Assembly (NCBI GenBank): GCA_020718785.1
Contig: DYRK01000317.1
Location: 1 to 6,940 of the forward strand
DNA length: 6,940 nucleotides
Direction of reading: 5' to 3'
DNA from: Desulfatirhabdium butyrativorans
Lineage (GTDB): Bacteria; Desulfobacterota; Desulfobacteria; Desulfobacterales; DYRK01
Shown here piece after piece: positions 1 to 5,537 of the stretch; within the stretch, counting starts at the first letter, position 1; each line of letters opens with the position of its first letter. The notes beneath the pieces were generated by a model that was given only the letters and a program-made list of their open reading frames with translations, was not told the origin of the DNA and made no database searches. The translations under genes were made by a program, and so were the position numbers.

Positions 1-65
1 ACCTGCAACCTGTCACCTGCAACTTGTTACCTGCAACTTGTTACCTGTTACCTGTTACCTGTTAC
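1..65. repeat. Heptamer tandem repeat (ACCTGTT-type), about nine copies
   Basis: Nine consecutive 7-bp units fit without gaps: ACCTGCA, ACCTGTC, ACCTGCA, ACTTGTT, ACCTGCA, ACTTGTT, then three identical ACCTGTT units, followed by AC. The array touches the left window edge, so its full length is unknown. The rightmost copies are the most uniform and overlap the 3' end of the minus-strand glycosyltransferase, supplying its last codons and its stop. Read on the minus strand the core unit is GGTAACA, which contains TAA. Units differ mainly by C/T changes, as in an ageing slippage-generated repeat. Confidence 0.9.
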
Positions 66-941
66 TTTTTCATAAAAAAATCCGACTGCATTGGCGATTT
101 CCCAGACCGGCAGCAGCAAGGCGACAATAATCGCCTGACTCGGAGGCAGTTCCGAGATATGTTTTCGCAGAAGCAGGGGCAAAGAGAGATGAAATTTCAG
201 ATCGCTTCGTATTTTGCCGGTCTTTCGCATGGCACGGATCCGCTGATATCGGAATGCTCCTCTGCCGTATTCGAAGTGCTGTTTGCAGAATTTTCGGAAA
301 GTGAGCGGATGCAGATGATAAACCGCGGCTTCCGGCGCGTGAATGATTCTATACCCTCGGTTCAGCCATCGGTCGCAGAATTCTCTGTCTTCTGCGGTAG
401 TAAAACCTGCATTGAATCCGCCCATAGTTCGGAAACGGTCAGCAGACACAGAGAGATTGGCTGCGCCCACAAATCGGGCATGTTCCGGGTCCGGGTTGTA
501 GTAATGATAAACCAGATCGAAGATGATCTGAGTGGCGGCGGAATAGGGATTGTCACGAACCGCGTTGAATGTCCGCCCGCCGATGAGATGATCCGATGTC
601 TCGGCAAAGCGTTTTTCCAATTTTCGGAGCCAGCCGGTTCCGGGCGGACAGTCATCATCGGTAAACACGAGAATTTTGCCTCCGGCTCGGTCGGCGCCGG
701 CATTGCGAGCCGAAGCGGGACCGGCGTTTTCCTGCCTGATCAGCTTAATATCAAGCTGATCTTCAAATTTTTTGACTATGCTTTCCGGCGGTTCTTTACT
801 GCCGTCGTCCACAATAATCACCTCAAACCGATCATTAGGATAATCCAGATCAGATACGGCTTTAAGGCATGTCTTCAATTGCTCATGCCGGTTGCAGGTC
901 GGAACAATGACCGAGAAAAAGGGCTTTCGGGCTTTCAGCAT
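48..941 (-). CDS. Family 2 glycosyltransferase, probably membrane-associated
   Basis: A GT-A fold glycosyltransferase of the large GT2 family, 297 aa, which would transfer a sugar from an activated nucleotide sugar to an acceptor at the inner face of the membrane; substrate and acceptor cannot be read from the sequence. The N-terminus has the family start FFSVIVPTCNR (8-18) and IIVDDGS (42-48, nucleotide-binding aspartates D45/D46). The metal-binding DXD-type motif is FTDDDCPP (93-100). GGFNAGF (174-180) and AEDREFCDRW (183-192) match the acceptor-side and catalytic ED region. Residues about 266-290 are hydrophobic and could be a C-terminal membrane helix. The start is supported by AGGAGG at 946-951 (minus strand), 4 nt upstream. 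The C-terminal KVTGNR and the stop lie in the heptamer repeat, so the native tail may have been lost. It points away from the rest of the window and is probably unrelated to the thiolase cluster. Confidence 0.93.
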   Translation of the reverse strand: MLKARKPFFSVIVPTCNRHEQLKTCLKAVSDLDYPNDRFEVIIVDDGSKEPPESIVKKFEDQLDIKLIRQENAGPASARNAGADRAGGKILVFTDDDCPPGTGWLRKLEKRFAETSDHLIGGRTFNAVRDNPYSAATQIIFDLVYHYYNPDPEHARFVGAANLSVSADRFRTMGGFNAGFTTAEDREFCDRWLNRGYRIIHAPEAAVYHLHPLTFRKFCKQHFEYGRGAFRYQRIRAMRKTGKIRSDLKFHLSLPLLLRKHISELPPSQAIIVALLLPVWEIANAVGFFYEKVTGNR

Positions 942-964
942 TCATCCTCCTGAATTTTGATATC

Positions 965-977
965 GGTGAATTTCACC
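965..977. promoter_or_regulatory. Short palindrome upstream of the glycosyltransferase
   Basis: GGTGAA and TTCACC form perfect 6-bp arms around one base, about 25 bp upstream of the glycosyltransferase start and just outside its AGGAGG ribosome binding site. It would lie in the mRNA leader or over the promoter. A weak -35/-10 pair (TTGAAT, 17 nt, TACCAT on the minus strand) lies further upstream in the same gap. A role as operator is only a guess. Confidence 0.25.
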
Positions 978-1113
978 CCATACTTATGTCAGTTACAAAT
1001 TCTGATGGTATTGTTGAGTCTGAAGGTATTCAACTATGATGCAAGTTGTTTTCACTTCTGCCTGTAATATCACTGTATTTAAAAAATATTAATTTGTGAT
1101 GGCTGCAATCGGC

Positions 1114-1138
1114 TTGAAGGAAGCGAACACTTCTTCAA
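1114..1138. other. Imperfect hairpin between regulator and glycosyltransferase
   Basis: TTGAAG pairs with CTTCAA, and after a one-base bulge AAG pairs with CTT around a 6-nt loop, giving nine base pairs in total. It lies about 90 bp beyond the stop of the minus-strand sigma-54 activator. In the direction of that gene the hairpin is not followed by a T run, so it does not qualify as an intrinsic terminator. It could slow 3' exonucleases. Apart from this and the palindrome near 970, I see nothing distinct in 952-1229. Confidence 0.3.
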
Positions 1139-1229
1139 AAAGGAGAGGATGAACCTTCACCCCTAGGCCGATCTGCGTAAAAGTCCGGAAAACGGCACTC
1201 GCAAAAGCCTTCTGCAAACGACCTTCCGT

Positions 1230-2807
1230 CTAACCTCCCGAATGAGGCTGCCAGCTTTTTCTTCCATAAGGGATTCCCAATTTACTCATCCGTGTCCTGA
1301 GTGTATTTGGATGAAGCCCCAGAATTTGTGCTGCTCCGCCAGGTCCGTTGATCTTGCCGCCGGCCATCTCCAAAGCCTGCCTGATATGCCTGACGGTCAT
1401 CTCATCCAACGAAAGCAAGGTTCTGTTCCGGGGCGCGTCAAGAGTTACCTGATGAATAAGCGGAACCTGCGGGGTTAAGAGATCCTCGAATGAGAGCATT
1501 CCACCTCTGCTCTGGATCAAAGCCCGTTCAACCATGTTTTCCAGTTCCCGTACGTTGCCCGGCCAGTCATAACTTACAAGTCTGTTGACAACACCATGAC
1601 CGAGCACAGATCTCTCTTTGAGCTTCAGTTCTTTGGACTTGCTGTCTATGAAGTGATGGACCAGAGCCGGAATATCTTCTCTTCTATGCCTCAGCGGCGG
1701 GATCATGATAGGAAAGACGTTGAGCCTGAACCAGAGGTCTTCACGAAACTGCCCCGAGGCAACCATCTCCTTGAGATTCCTGTTTGTGGCTGATATAACA
1801 CGAATATCCACGGGTATGGGAGTTGTTCCTCCGACGCGCTCGATTTCTTTGGTCTGAAGGACGCGCAACAGTCTCACTTGTGCCTGGGCCGGAAGCTCTC
1901 CTACTTCGTCCAGAAAAATCGTGCCATTGTTAGCCCGTTCAAATCGCCCCCGCTTTTGACTGATCGCCCCTGTGAATGCTCCCTTCTCGTGGCCGAAGAG
2001 CTCGCTGTCGAGGAGGGTATCAGGAATGGCGCCGCAATTCACCTTGATAAACGGTCCGTCCTTGCGAGGCGAAGAATAGTGAATCGCATTAGCGAAAACT
2101 TCTTTTCCTGTGCCAGTCTCTCCCAACAGCAGCACGACGCTGTCGAGCGGTGCCACCTGCTTAACCATTTTCATCACTTCCTTCAGACCGAAATCCAAAC
2201 CGATGATCTCTTCGCCTGAAACTGACCGCAGTTCTTCAAAAAGATAACGGTTGTCGTCGGCCAGCATGTCCTTAAGCCGAATAATTTCCTGATAATCCAG
2301 AGCCTTTGACATGGCAATGGCAAAAGGCTCATGGAGGAGTTGAAGGAGGCGGGCGTGCTCATTTTTGTATTGATTCAATCTATCTGCCGCTACCGCGAGC
2401 ATACCGATCAAATTGTTTTCAAGTTTGAGAAACATTATCATTACAGATACATCGGATTTGATCCCAAGCTGTTCCAGAATCTCCGGAAGCCCTGCCTCCT
2501 GGTCAGGCTGATTCACAATTACGATCATTACTTCATTCTTCGACAAGGCTGCATGTAAATCGGCTGCTCTTTTATTACGACCCTTCTCGGATAAGGGCAC
2601 AACCCGTTCATACCCTTCTGACCGGCTGACACCGGCTGATGCCACGAGCTGCATCAGATTCAAATCATAATTCAGTGTGTGCAGCGTTGTCCGAATCACG
2701 GGAATGAAAGCTCCTATGTATTCAATACAGCGATTCAGAGCCGTTCCGATGTCGAGGCTGCTGCATATACGCAGAGTCGCCTCACGAAAAAAAACATTTT
2801 CATCCAT
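1230..2807 (-). CDS. Sigma-54-dependent activator with GAF, AAA+ and Fis-type HTH domains
   Basis: An enhancer-binding protein (525 aa) that uses ATP hydrolysis to open sigma-54 RNA polymerase promoters. Residues about 10-170 look like a GAF-type sensory domain, as in FhlA/NifA-like regulators, so the signal is likely a small molecule rather than phosphorylation; no receiver domain is present. The AAA+ domain (about 200-430) has Walker A GETGTGKE (229-236), the sigma-54-contacting GAFTGA loop (276-281), Walker B TIFLDE (296-301), a putative arginine-finger region FREDLWFR (354-361) and WPGNVREL (415-422). The C-terminal Fis-type HTH spans about 468-515 (AAQILGLHPNTLRTRMSKLGI). All motifs look intact, so the protein should be active. 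A GGGGGA sequence 9 nt upstream supports the start. It is divergent from the thiolase operon and separated from it by a sigma-54 promoter, which strongly suggests local control. The inducer is unknown; it resembles regulators of catabolic and acyl-CoA pathways in general. Confidence 0.95.
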   Translation of the reverse strand: MDENVFFREATLRICSSLDIGTALNRCIEYIGAFIPVIRTTLHTLNYDLNLMQLVASAGVSRSEGYERVVPLSEKGRNKRAADLHAALSKNEVMIVIVNQPDQEAGLPEILEQLGIKSDVSVMIMFLKLENNLIGMLAVAADRLNQYKNEHARLLQLLHEPFAIAMSKALDYQEIIRLKDMLADDNRYLFEELRSVSGEEIIGLDFGLKEVMKMVKQVAPLDSVVLLLGETGTGKEVFANAIHYSSPRKDGPFIKVNCGAIPDTLLDSELFGHEKGAFTGAISQKRGRFERANNGTIFLDEVGELPAQAQVRLLRVLQTKEIERVGGTTPIPVDIRVISATNRNLKEMVASGQFREDLWFRLNVFPIMIPPLRHRREDIPALVHHFIDSKSKELKLKERSVLGHGVVNRLVSYDWPGNVRELENMVERALIQSRGGMLSFEDLLTPQVPLIHQVTLDAPRNRTLLSLDEMTVRHIRQALEMAGGKINGPGGAAQILGLHPNTLRTRMSKLGIPYGRKSWQPHSGG

Positions 2808-2824
2808 GTTGATCGTTCCCCCGT

Positions 2825-2839
2825 TTTGTGTATCACAAA
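2825..2839. promoter_or_regulatory. Palindrome near the activator start (possible operator)
   Basis: TTTGTG and CACAAA form perfect 6-bp arms around TAT. The site sits 17 bp upstream of the activator's start codon, where a bound protein would block its transcription. It could be an autoregulatory or global-regulator site; TGTG/CACA halves superficially recall CRP/FNR-family sites, but the spacing is shorter than theirs. Confidence 0.35.
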
Positions 2840-2847
2840 GACCTGCT

Positions 2848-2907
2848 CGTAATCAAGCCATATTACAACATACCGAAAAAATACTCAATAGCGTAACACA
2901 CATTACG
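2848..2907. promoter_or_regulatory. Two dyads, candidate upstream activator sites
   Basis: Two inverted repeats share the same half-sites. The first is GTAAT, 8 bp, ATTAC (2849-2866), preceded by C. The second is CGTAA, 6 bp, TTACG (2892-2907). Their centres are 42 bp apart, about four helical turns, so both would face the same side of the DNA. They lie about 100 and 140 bp upstream of the expected start of the sigma-54 promoter at 2972, the usual distance for enhancer sites. An overlapping pair ATACCG (2870-2875) and CGGTAT (2906-2911) adds to the symmetry. The internal spacers differ by 2 bp, which weakens the case. Confidence 0.45.
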
Positions 2908-2917
2908 GTATTCAGTA

Positions 2918-2930
2918 AATCAAAAATTTA
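2918..2930 (+). promoter_or_regulatory. IHF binding site (exact consensus match)
   Basis: The 13 bases AATCAAAAATTTA match the IHF consensus WATCAANNNNTTR at every fixed position. The site lies between the candidate activator dyads and the -24/-12 promoter, about 42 bp upstream of the -24 box, inside a very A/T-rich stretch (2918-2970). IHF bending here is a standard way to bring a distal activator to sigma-54 polymerase, so position and sequence support each other. Confidence 0.6.
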
Positions 2931-2971
2931 AATTTTATTTAATTATTTGATATTTCTATATATTTATATGT

Positions 2972-2987
2972 TGGCACGAAACATGCT
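2972..2987 (+). promoter_or_regulatory. Sigma-54 (-24/-12) promoter of the thiolase operon
   Basis: TGGCACG, four bases, ATGCT closely fits the RpoN consensus TGGCACG-N4-TTGCW. The invariant GG (2973-2974) and GC (2985-2986) have the required 10-bp spacing. It reads rightwards toward the thiolase, and transcription should begin near 2997-2999. It lies upstream of a divergent sigma-54 activator gene and downstream of an IHF site, so this is one of the best-supported regulatory calls in the window. Confidence 0.88.
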
Positions 2988-3060
2988 ATAACACGAGGTA
3001 TTGCAGATGACTGCGAGAAGAGGTCATGCCTGCTGAAAGCTGCATGATTTAAGGTGGTTT

Positions 3061-3114
3061 ATGAAAATGAATATCCCATCTCAGTTCACAGGAATTGCAA
3101 TACGGGAAACCTGA
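3061..3114 (+). CDS. Small leader ORF or remnant of a lost gene (17 aa)
   Basis: The ORF encodes MKMNIPSQFTGIAIRET and is preceded by AAGGTGG (3051-3057) at 3 nt spacing, so it could be translated. If one T near the stop is skipped, the reading continues for about 14 more residues (ENGIFDGYSFHKIT), suggesting a frameshifted start of a longer protein. The opening faintly recalls the N-terminus of AcuI/YhdH-type zinc-less alcohol dehydrogenases (acrylyl-CoA reductases), but the match is too short to name. It could equally be a chance ORF. Confidence 0.25.
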   Translation: MKMNIPSQFTGIAIRET

Positions 3115-3220
3115 AAACGGCATATTTGATGGATATTCTTTTCATAAAATCACCTGAATACAGACTTACAGGATAAATTTCAGTTGTCAAGAATAAAACA
3201 GCATCAAAAATTTTCAACAG

Positions 3221-3250
3221 GTGTCCGATTCACCCGCATGAACCGGACAC
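3221..3250 (+). other. Strong stem-loop just upstream of the thiolase ribosome binding site
   Basis: GTGTCCG (3221-3227) pairs perfectly with CGGACAC (3244-3250). After one mismatch, TTC (3229-3231) pairs with GAA (3240-3242) around an 8-nt loop. The stem ends about 9 nt before the AAGGAG ribosome binding site. No T run follows, so it is not an intrinsic terminator. It may protect the mRNA 5' region or tune translation. Confidence 0.45.
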
Positions 3251-3270
3251 GTAACAAGAAGGAGACAAAC

Positions 3271-4283
3271 ATGGCTAAAAACAGTCTGGCGATCATCGGC
3301 ATCGGAGAGGTCCCTACCGGCACATACCCGGACAGATCCCGATGGGATATCATCTATGAGACATGCATGGAGGCGGTAGGGTTTGCAGGGATTGACAAAA
3401 ATGATGTGGAAGGGGTCGTGGCAGTGGCCCCCCAGGCTCAGCCGGAGATCACTGCTGAAATATCGTTTGGAAAGATCCCCGAAGAACTGGGGTTAAAAGG
3501 ATGCAGGGAAGTCTGTATGTGCAATGCCGGCGGCGCATCCACTTCCAACTGCCTTCGGCTGGCCGAGCAGTACATCGGAAGCGGCATGGCCCGGATCGTC
3601 CTGATCCCCATGTAACGGTCCACTCCGGCATCCCGGTACCGGATCTCATCAACTTTTTTGCGAAAGCCGGGATTGATCTGCAGTGGGAATATCCGTACGG
3701 CACCACATACAACGGCATTATCGCCATGATGACCCGGCGATACATGCATGATTCCGGAGCAACCGCGGAGGAAATGGCTTCTGTGGTTGTTTCCATGCGC
3801 AAATGGGCCGCACTGGATCCGAATTCCATCTTTTACGGGAAAGAGGTCCCCTCTGCAGAAAAAATCATTTCCTCCGGCATGGTCTCATCGCCGTTGCACA
3901 GGCGGGAATGCAATGTGCTGGCAGACGGCGGCGGAGCCCTGCTGGTGATCAGTATCTGGAATCTGTACATGGCCTATCCGGTGGGACACACCATGTTCAT
4001 GGAAGCTGTCGGACTCTGCGAACCGGGACAGGCCGGAAAAGTGTTCATGGAAGGCCGTACATGTCCCGGGGGGAATCTGCCCTGGGCAACCATCGGTGAC
4101 GCGGTCGGACGGGGGCATACCGGTTCCGGGGTGAGCATGGCCACCTATATTGAGACAGCCCGCCAGTTGATGGGAAAGGCCGGAAAAAGACAGGTGTCCG
4201 ATGCAAAATATGTATTTCAGAACACGGCCGGCGGATCCGGCATGAACTTCATCGCAACCGTATGGGGGAGGGAATTATCATGA
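3271..4283 (+). pseudogene. Thiolase (SCP2/acetyl-CoA acetyltransferase-like), broken by a frameshift and internal deletion
   Basis: A thiolase-superfamily protein that would cleave a beta-ketoacyl-CoA (or condense two acyl-CoAs). Start at 3271 (MAKNSLAIIGIGEVPTG) is backed by AAGGAG 6 nt upstream. The first frame runs to a stop at 3613-3615. The downstream frame resumes with LINFFAKAGIDLQWEYPYG and ends at 4283. Adding one C to the four-C run at 3606-3609 joins them (LIP then HVTVHSG). CNAGGAST (C84 is the likely nucleophile) and the C-terminal GRGHTGSG, equivalent to the thiolase GHP motif, are retained. The join LLVIS/IWNLYMAYPVGH near 3950 lacks the roughly 60-80 residues normally found between these blocks, and the restored product would be about 337 aa against about 390 for the family. 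It is first in a sigma-54-driven operon and overlaps the DUF35 gene by ATGA. Such pairs include benzoylsuccinyl-CoA thiolase BbsAB; the substrate here is unknown. Confidence 0.85.
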
Positions 4284-4906
4284 CACAGAATCAGCGGGCA
4301 ATACCCGTCATGCAGCCATGGACAAAGGAATTCTGGAAAGGGACCAGACAGGGAAAGCTTCTTGTTCAGCACTGCAGCGACTGCAAGGCCAATATATTTT
4401 TTCCGAAAAAAGTATGCCCGGAATGCTGGTCAGCAAACCTGACATGGAACGAGTCCGGCGGACAAGGCAAAGTGTACACATTTACCAAAATGACGGACAT
4501 GGTGGAACCGAAATTCATGGGTGACCTTCCATATATTCTGGCTATGGTGGAATTGAAAGAAGGCATCCGCATGACCACCCGGATTGTGAACTGCAACCCG
4601 GATGATGTGGCAATCGGTATGAATGTGGAAGTCGTTTTCGACGAAGTTTCCCCTGAATGCTCCCTGCCCGTGTTTCAGCCCGCGGACGCGTCATTGAGGC
4701 TGACCTCTCCATCCGATGAAGAGTATAGCGGTGTTCAGTTTTTCAAAAAAAATTTCTGTTTCCTGCGGACTGATGCCCAGTTTCAGCGTATCTTCGAGCA
4801 ATATCAGAATCTGCGATGTCACGCCGCCTCCGGGCTTTGCATCCGCACACCAGTACCGGTTTACAGTTTTGCAGACCGTGTCGGACCTGAAATCGAAAAA
4901 ATCTGA
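4280..4906 (+). CDS. DUF35 zinc-ribbon/OB-fold protein, thiolase partner, with aberrant C-terminal extension
   Basis: The accessory subunit that typically accompanies SCP2-type thiolases and may bind acyl-CoA. Residues 1-30 contain the helical lead-in (MQPWTKEFWKGTRQGKLLVQ). The rubredoxin-like zinc ribbon has C32, C35, C46 and C49 (CSDC, 10 residues, CPEC). The OB fold covers about 57-132 (GKVYTFTKMT to VEVVFDEVS). Family members usually end near LPVFQPA, about residue 137. Here the frame continues 70 residues through sequence that is antisense to a phage-type gene (4691-4984), giving 208 aa. I read the extension as accidental, formed by insertion or deletion at about 4685. The ATG at 4280 overlaps the thiolase TGA, with GGGGGAGGG just upstream, which indicates translational coupling; the ATG at 4262 lies within the thiolase end and has no comparable site. 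The core domain may still fold. Confidence 0.88.
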   Translation: MTQNQRAIPVMQPWTKEFWKGTRQGKLLVQHCSDCKANIFFPKKVCPECWSANLTWNESGGQGKVYTFTKMTDMVEPKFMGDLPYILAMVELKEGIRMTTRIVNCNPDDVAIGMNVEVVFDEVSPECSLPVFQPADASLRLTSPSDEEYSGVQFFKKNFCFLRTDAQFQRIFEQYQNLRCHAASGLCIRTPVPVYSFADRVGPEIEKI

Positions 4907-4984
4907 CCAGTGTTTCAGATTCTTCCATCCCAGCTCCGCCAGATCACGCTTCAGATTAAAAATTTCCGATCTTGACCTTTGCAT
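4691..4984 (-). CDS. Small HTH-like protein, Cro/Ner-type early gene of a phage-like module
   Basis: A 97-aa protein beginning MQRSRSEIFNLKRDLAELGW. The pattern LKRDLAELGWKNLKHWSDFF, then FRSDTVCKTVNRYW, then GGGVTSQILILLEDTL resembles small phage DNA-binding regulators, where a helix-turn-helix is followed by a basic or glycine-rich turn and an ILxxLE helix. The support is gene-specific: AAGGA lies 6 nt before the ATG, a TTGACA/TATATT promoter lies about 48 bp upstream, and a CI-like repressor gene is divergent. By analogy with lambda cro or Mu ner it would repress or set the lytic direction. The last residues (about GWRGQPQ) may derive from sequence beyond the phage junction. No further phage gene follows to its left, so the module is a remnant. 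The family assignment is by pattern only. Confidence 0.6.
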   Translation of the reverse strand: MQRSRSEIFNLKRDLAELGWKNLKHWSDFFDFRSDTVCKTVNRYWCADAKPGGGVTSQILILLEDTLKLGISPQETEIFFEKLNTAILFIGWRGQPQ

Positions 4985-5011
4985 GTTTTTTCCTTATGTT
5001 ATCTGAGGTTG

Positions 5012-5027
5012 TGTCCTTTATCGGACA
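5012..5027 (-). promoter_or_regulatory. Small inverted repeat in the leader of the Cro-like gene
   Basis: TGTCC and GGACA form 5-bp arms around six bases, between the predicted transcript start (about 5032) and the ribosome binding site of the leftward gene. It could be a second operator half-strength site or an mRNA hairpin. It does not resemble the main palindrome at 5042-5060. Confidence 0.25.
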
Positions 5028-5038
5028 GATTAAAATTC

Positions 5039-5066
5039 AATATATACAATTTTTGTATATTGTCAA
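5039..5066 (-). promoter_or_regulatory. Sigma-70 promoter of the leftward Cro-like gene
   Basis: On the minus strand TTGACA (5061-5066) is a perfect -35 box, followed 16 bp later by TATATT (5039-5044), five of six matches to the -10 consensus. Transcription would start near 5032, leaving a leader of about 48 nt before the ATG at 4984. This is a strong early-type promoter, with the repressor palindrome filling the space between its two boxes. Confidence 0.7.
5042..5060. promoter_or_regulatory. Operator palindrome of the phage-like switch
   Basis: ATATACAA and TTGTATAT are perfect 8-bp arms around TTT. The site occupies the spacer of the leftward promoter and touches its -10 box, so a bound dimer would shut that promoter off. 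It also overlaps a weak rightward pair (TTGTAT, 16 bp, TAGATT) that could serve the repressor gene, which fits autoregulation. The XRE protein encoded at 5130 is the obvious binder. Confidence 0.65.
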
Positions 5067-5129
5067 GAAAATTTTAGATTATTTTTGAATATTTTTTTTC
5101 AAGCAGGATTTTTCAAAGTAAGGAATGAC

Positions 5130-5534
5130 ATGCTGGAATATATGGGTTTGAGATTGAAGGAAATAAGAAAGCTTAACAAAGCAACTCAGGTTGAATTCGC
5201 ACAATTGCTTGAAACATCTCAAAGAAATATAAGCAGCTATGAGAACGGTAATTTGGAGATTCCGGACAGAGTAAAAATAAAATTATTCAATTTAGGTATA
5301 AATTTAAACTGGCTTCTGACAGGCGAGGGTGAAATGTTTTCAAAGCCGGGAAATTCAGAACTTTCGGAAACTCACTATGATGAAATTTCAGATATTATCA
5401 ACATACTGAAAACAATGAATAATGATGATATCCGACAATTCGGAAAAATGGTCGGGGAATGGCAGAAACTGAAAAAAGAACTGCGGGAAATGAAAGAAAA
5501 ACTGACAGAAATGGAAAAAATACTTAATAAATAA
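5130..5534 (+). CDS. CI-like XRE-family repressor with C-terminal coiled coil
   Basis: A 134-aa DNA-binding protein. Residues about 5-60 form an XRE/HTH_3 domain (MGLRLKEIRKLNKATQVEF, then AQLLETSQRNISSYENGN). It continues into LFNLGINLNWLLTGEGEMF, a signature of phage CI-type repressors. The C-terminal third (about 75-134) is charged and helical, ending in KLKKELREMKEKLTEMEKIL, a likely coiled coil for dimerisation. There is no LexA-like peptidase domain, so RecA-triggered self-cleavage is unlikely. The start at 5130 is chosen because AAGGA lies 5 nt upstream; an earlier in-frame TTG at 5085 has no such site. It is divergent from the Cro-like gene and shares the palindrome at 5042-5060. The gene is clearly more AT-rich than the thiolase region, consistent with acquisition from a phage. 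Confidence 0.88.
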   Translation: MLEYMGLRLKEIRKLNKATQVEFAQLLETSQRNISSYENGNLEIPDRVKIKLFNLGINLNWLLTGEGEMFSKPGNSELSETHYDEISDIINILKTMNNDDIRQFGKMVGEWQKLKKELREMKEKLTEMEKILNK

Positions 5535-5537
5535 AAA

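Larger units (their letters stand above)
2998..3270 (+). other. Long 5' leader of the thiolase mRNA
   Basis: About 270 nt separate the predicted transcript start from the thiolase ATG. The leader holds a hairpin at 3024-3047 (TCATGC with GCATGA, inner GCT with AGC around GAA), a 17-codon ORF with a good ribosome binding site (3061-3114), and a stronger hairpin at 3221-3250. I recognise no known riboswitch. Either the leader is regulatory, or it holds the debris of a lost first gene. Confidence 0.4.

Noticed and set aside
24..953. 309-codon open frame on the plus strand
   Set aside because: It is the antisense shadow of the glycosyltransferase, which carries clear GT2 motifs and an AGGAGG site on the minus strand.
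1114..1138. Intrinsic terminator for the sigma-54 activator
   Set aside because: The hairpin is not followed by a T run in the direction of transcription and has a low GC stem.
3184..3270. N-terminal extension of the thiolase starting upstream of 3271
   Set aside because: It would encode the leader hairpin and lacks a ribosome binding site, whereas AAGGAG sits 6 nt before the ATG at 3271, where the family N-terminus begins.
3606..3615. Programmed frameshift making a functional thiolase
   Set aside because: A plain four-C run with no slippery heptamer or downstream structure that I can see, plus a second lesion in the same gene, makes mutation or sequencing error more likely.
4743..4928. Alternative minus-strand frame inside the Cro-like gene
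   Set aside because: It overlaps the better-supported 4691-4984 frame, which has its own promoter and ribosome binding site.
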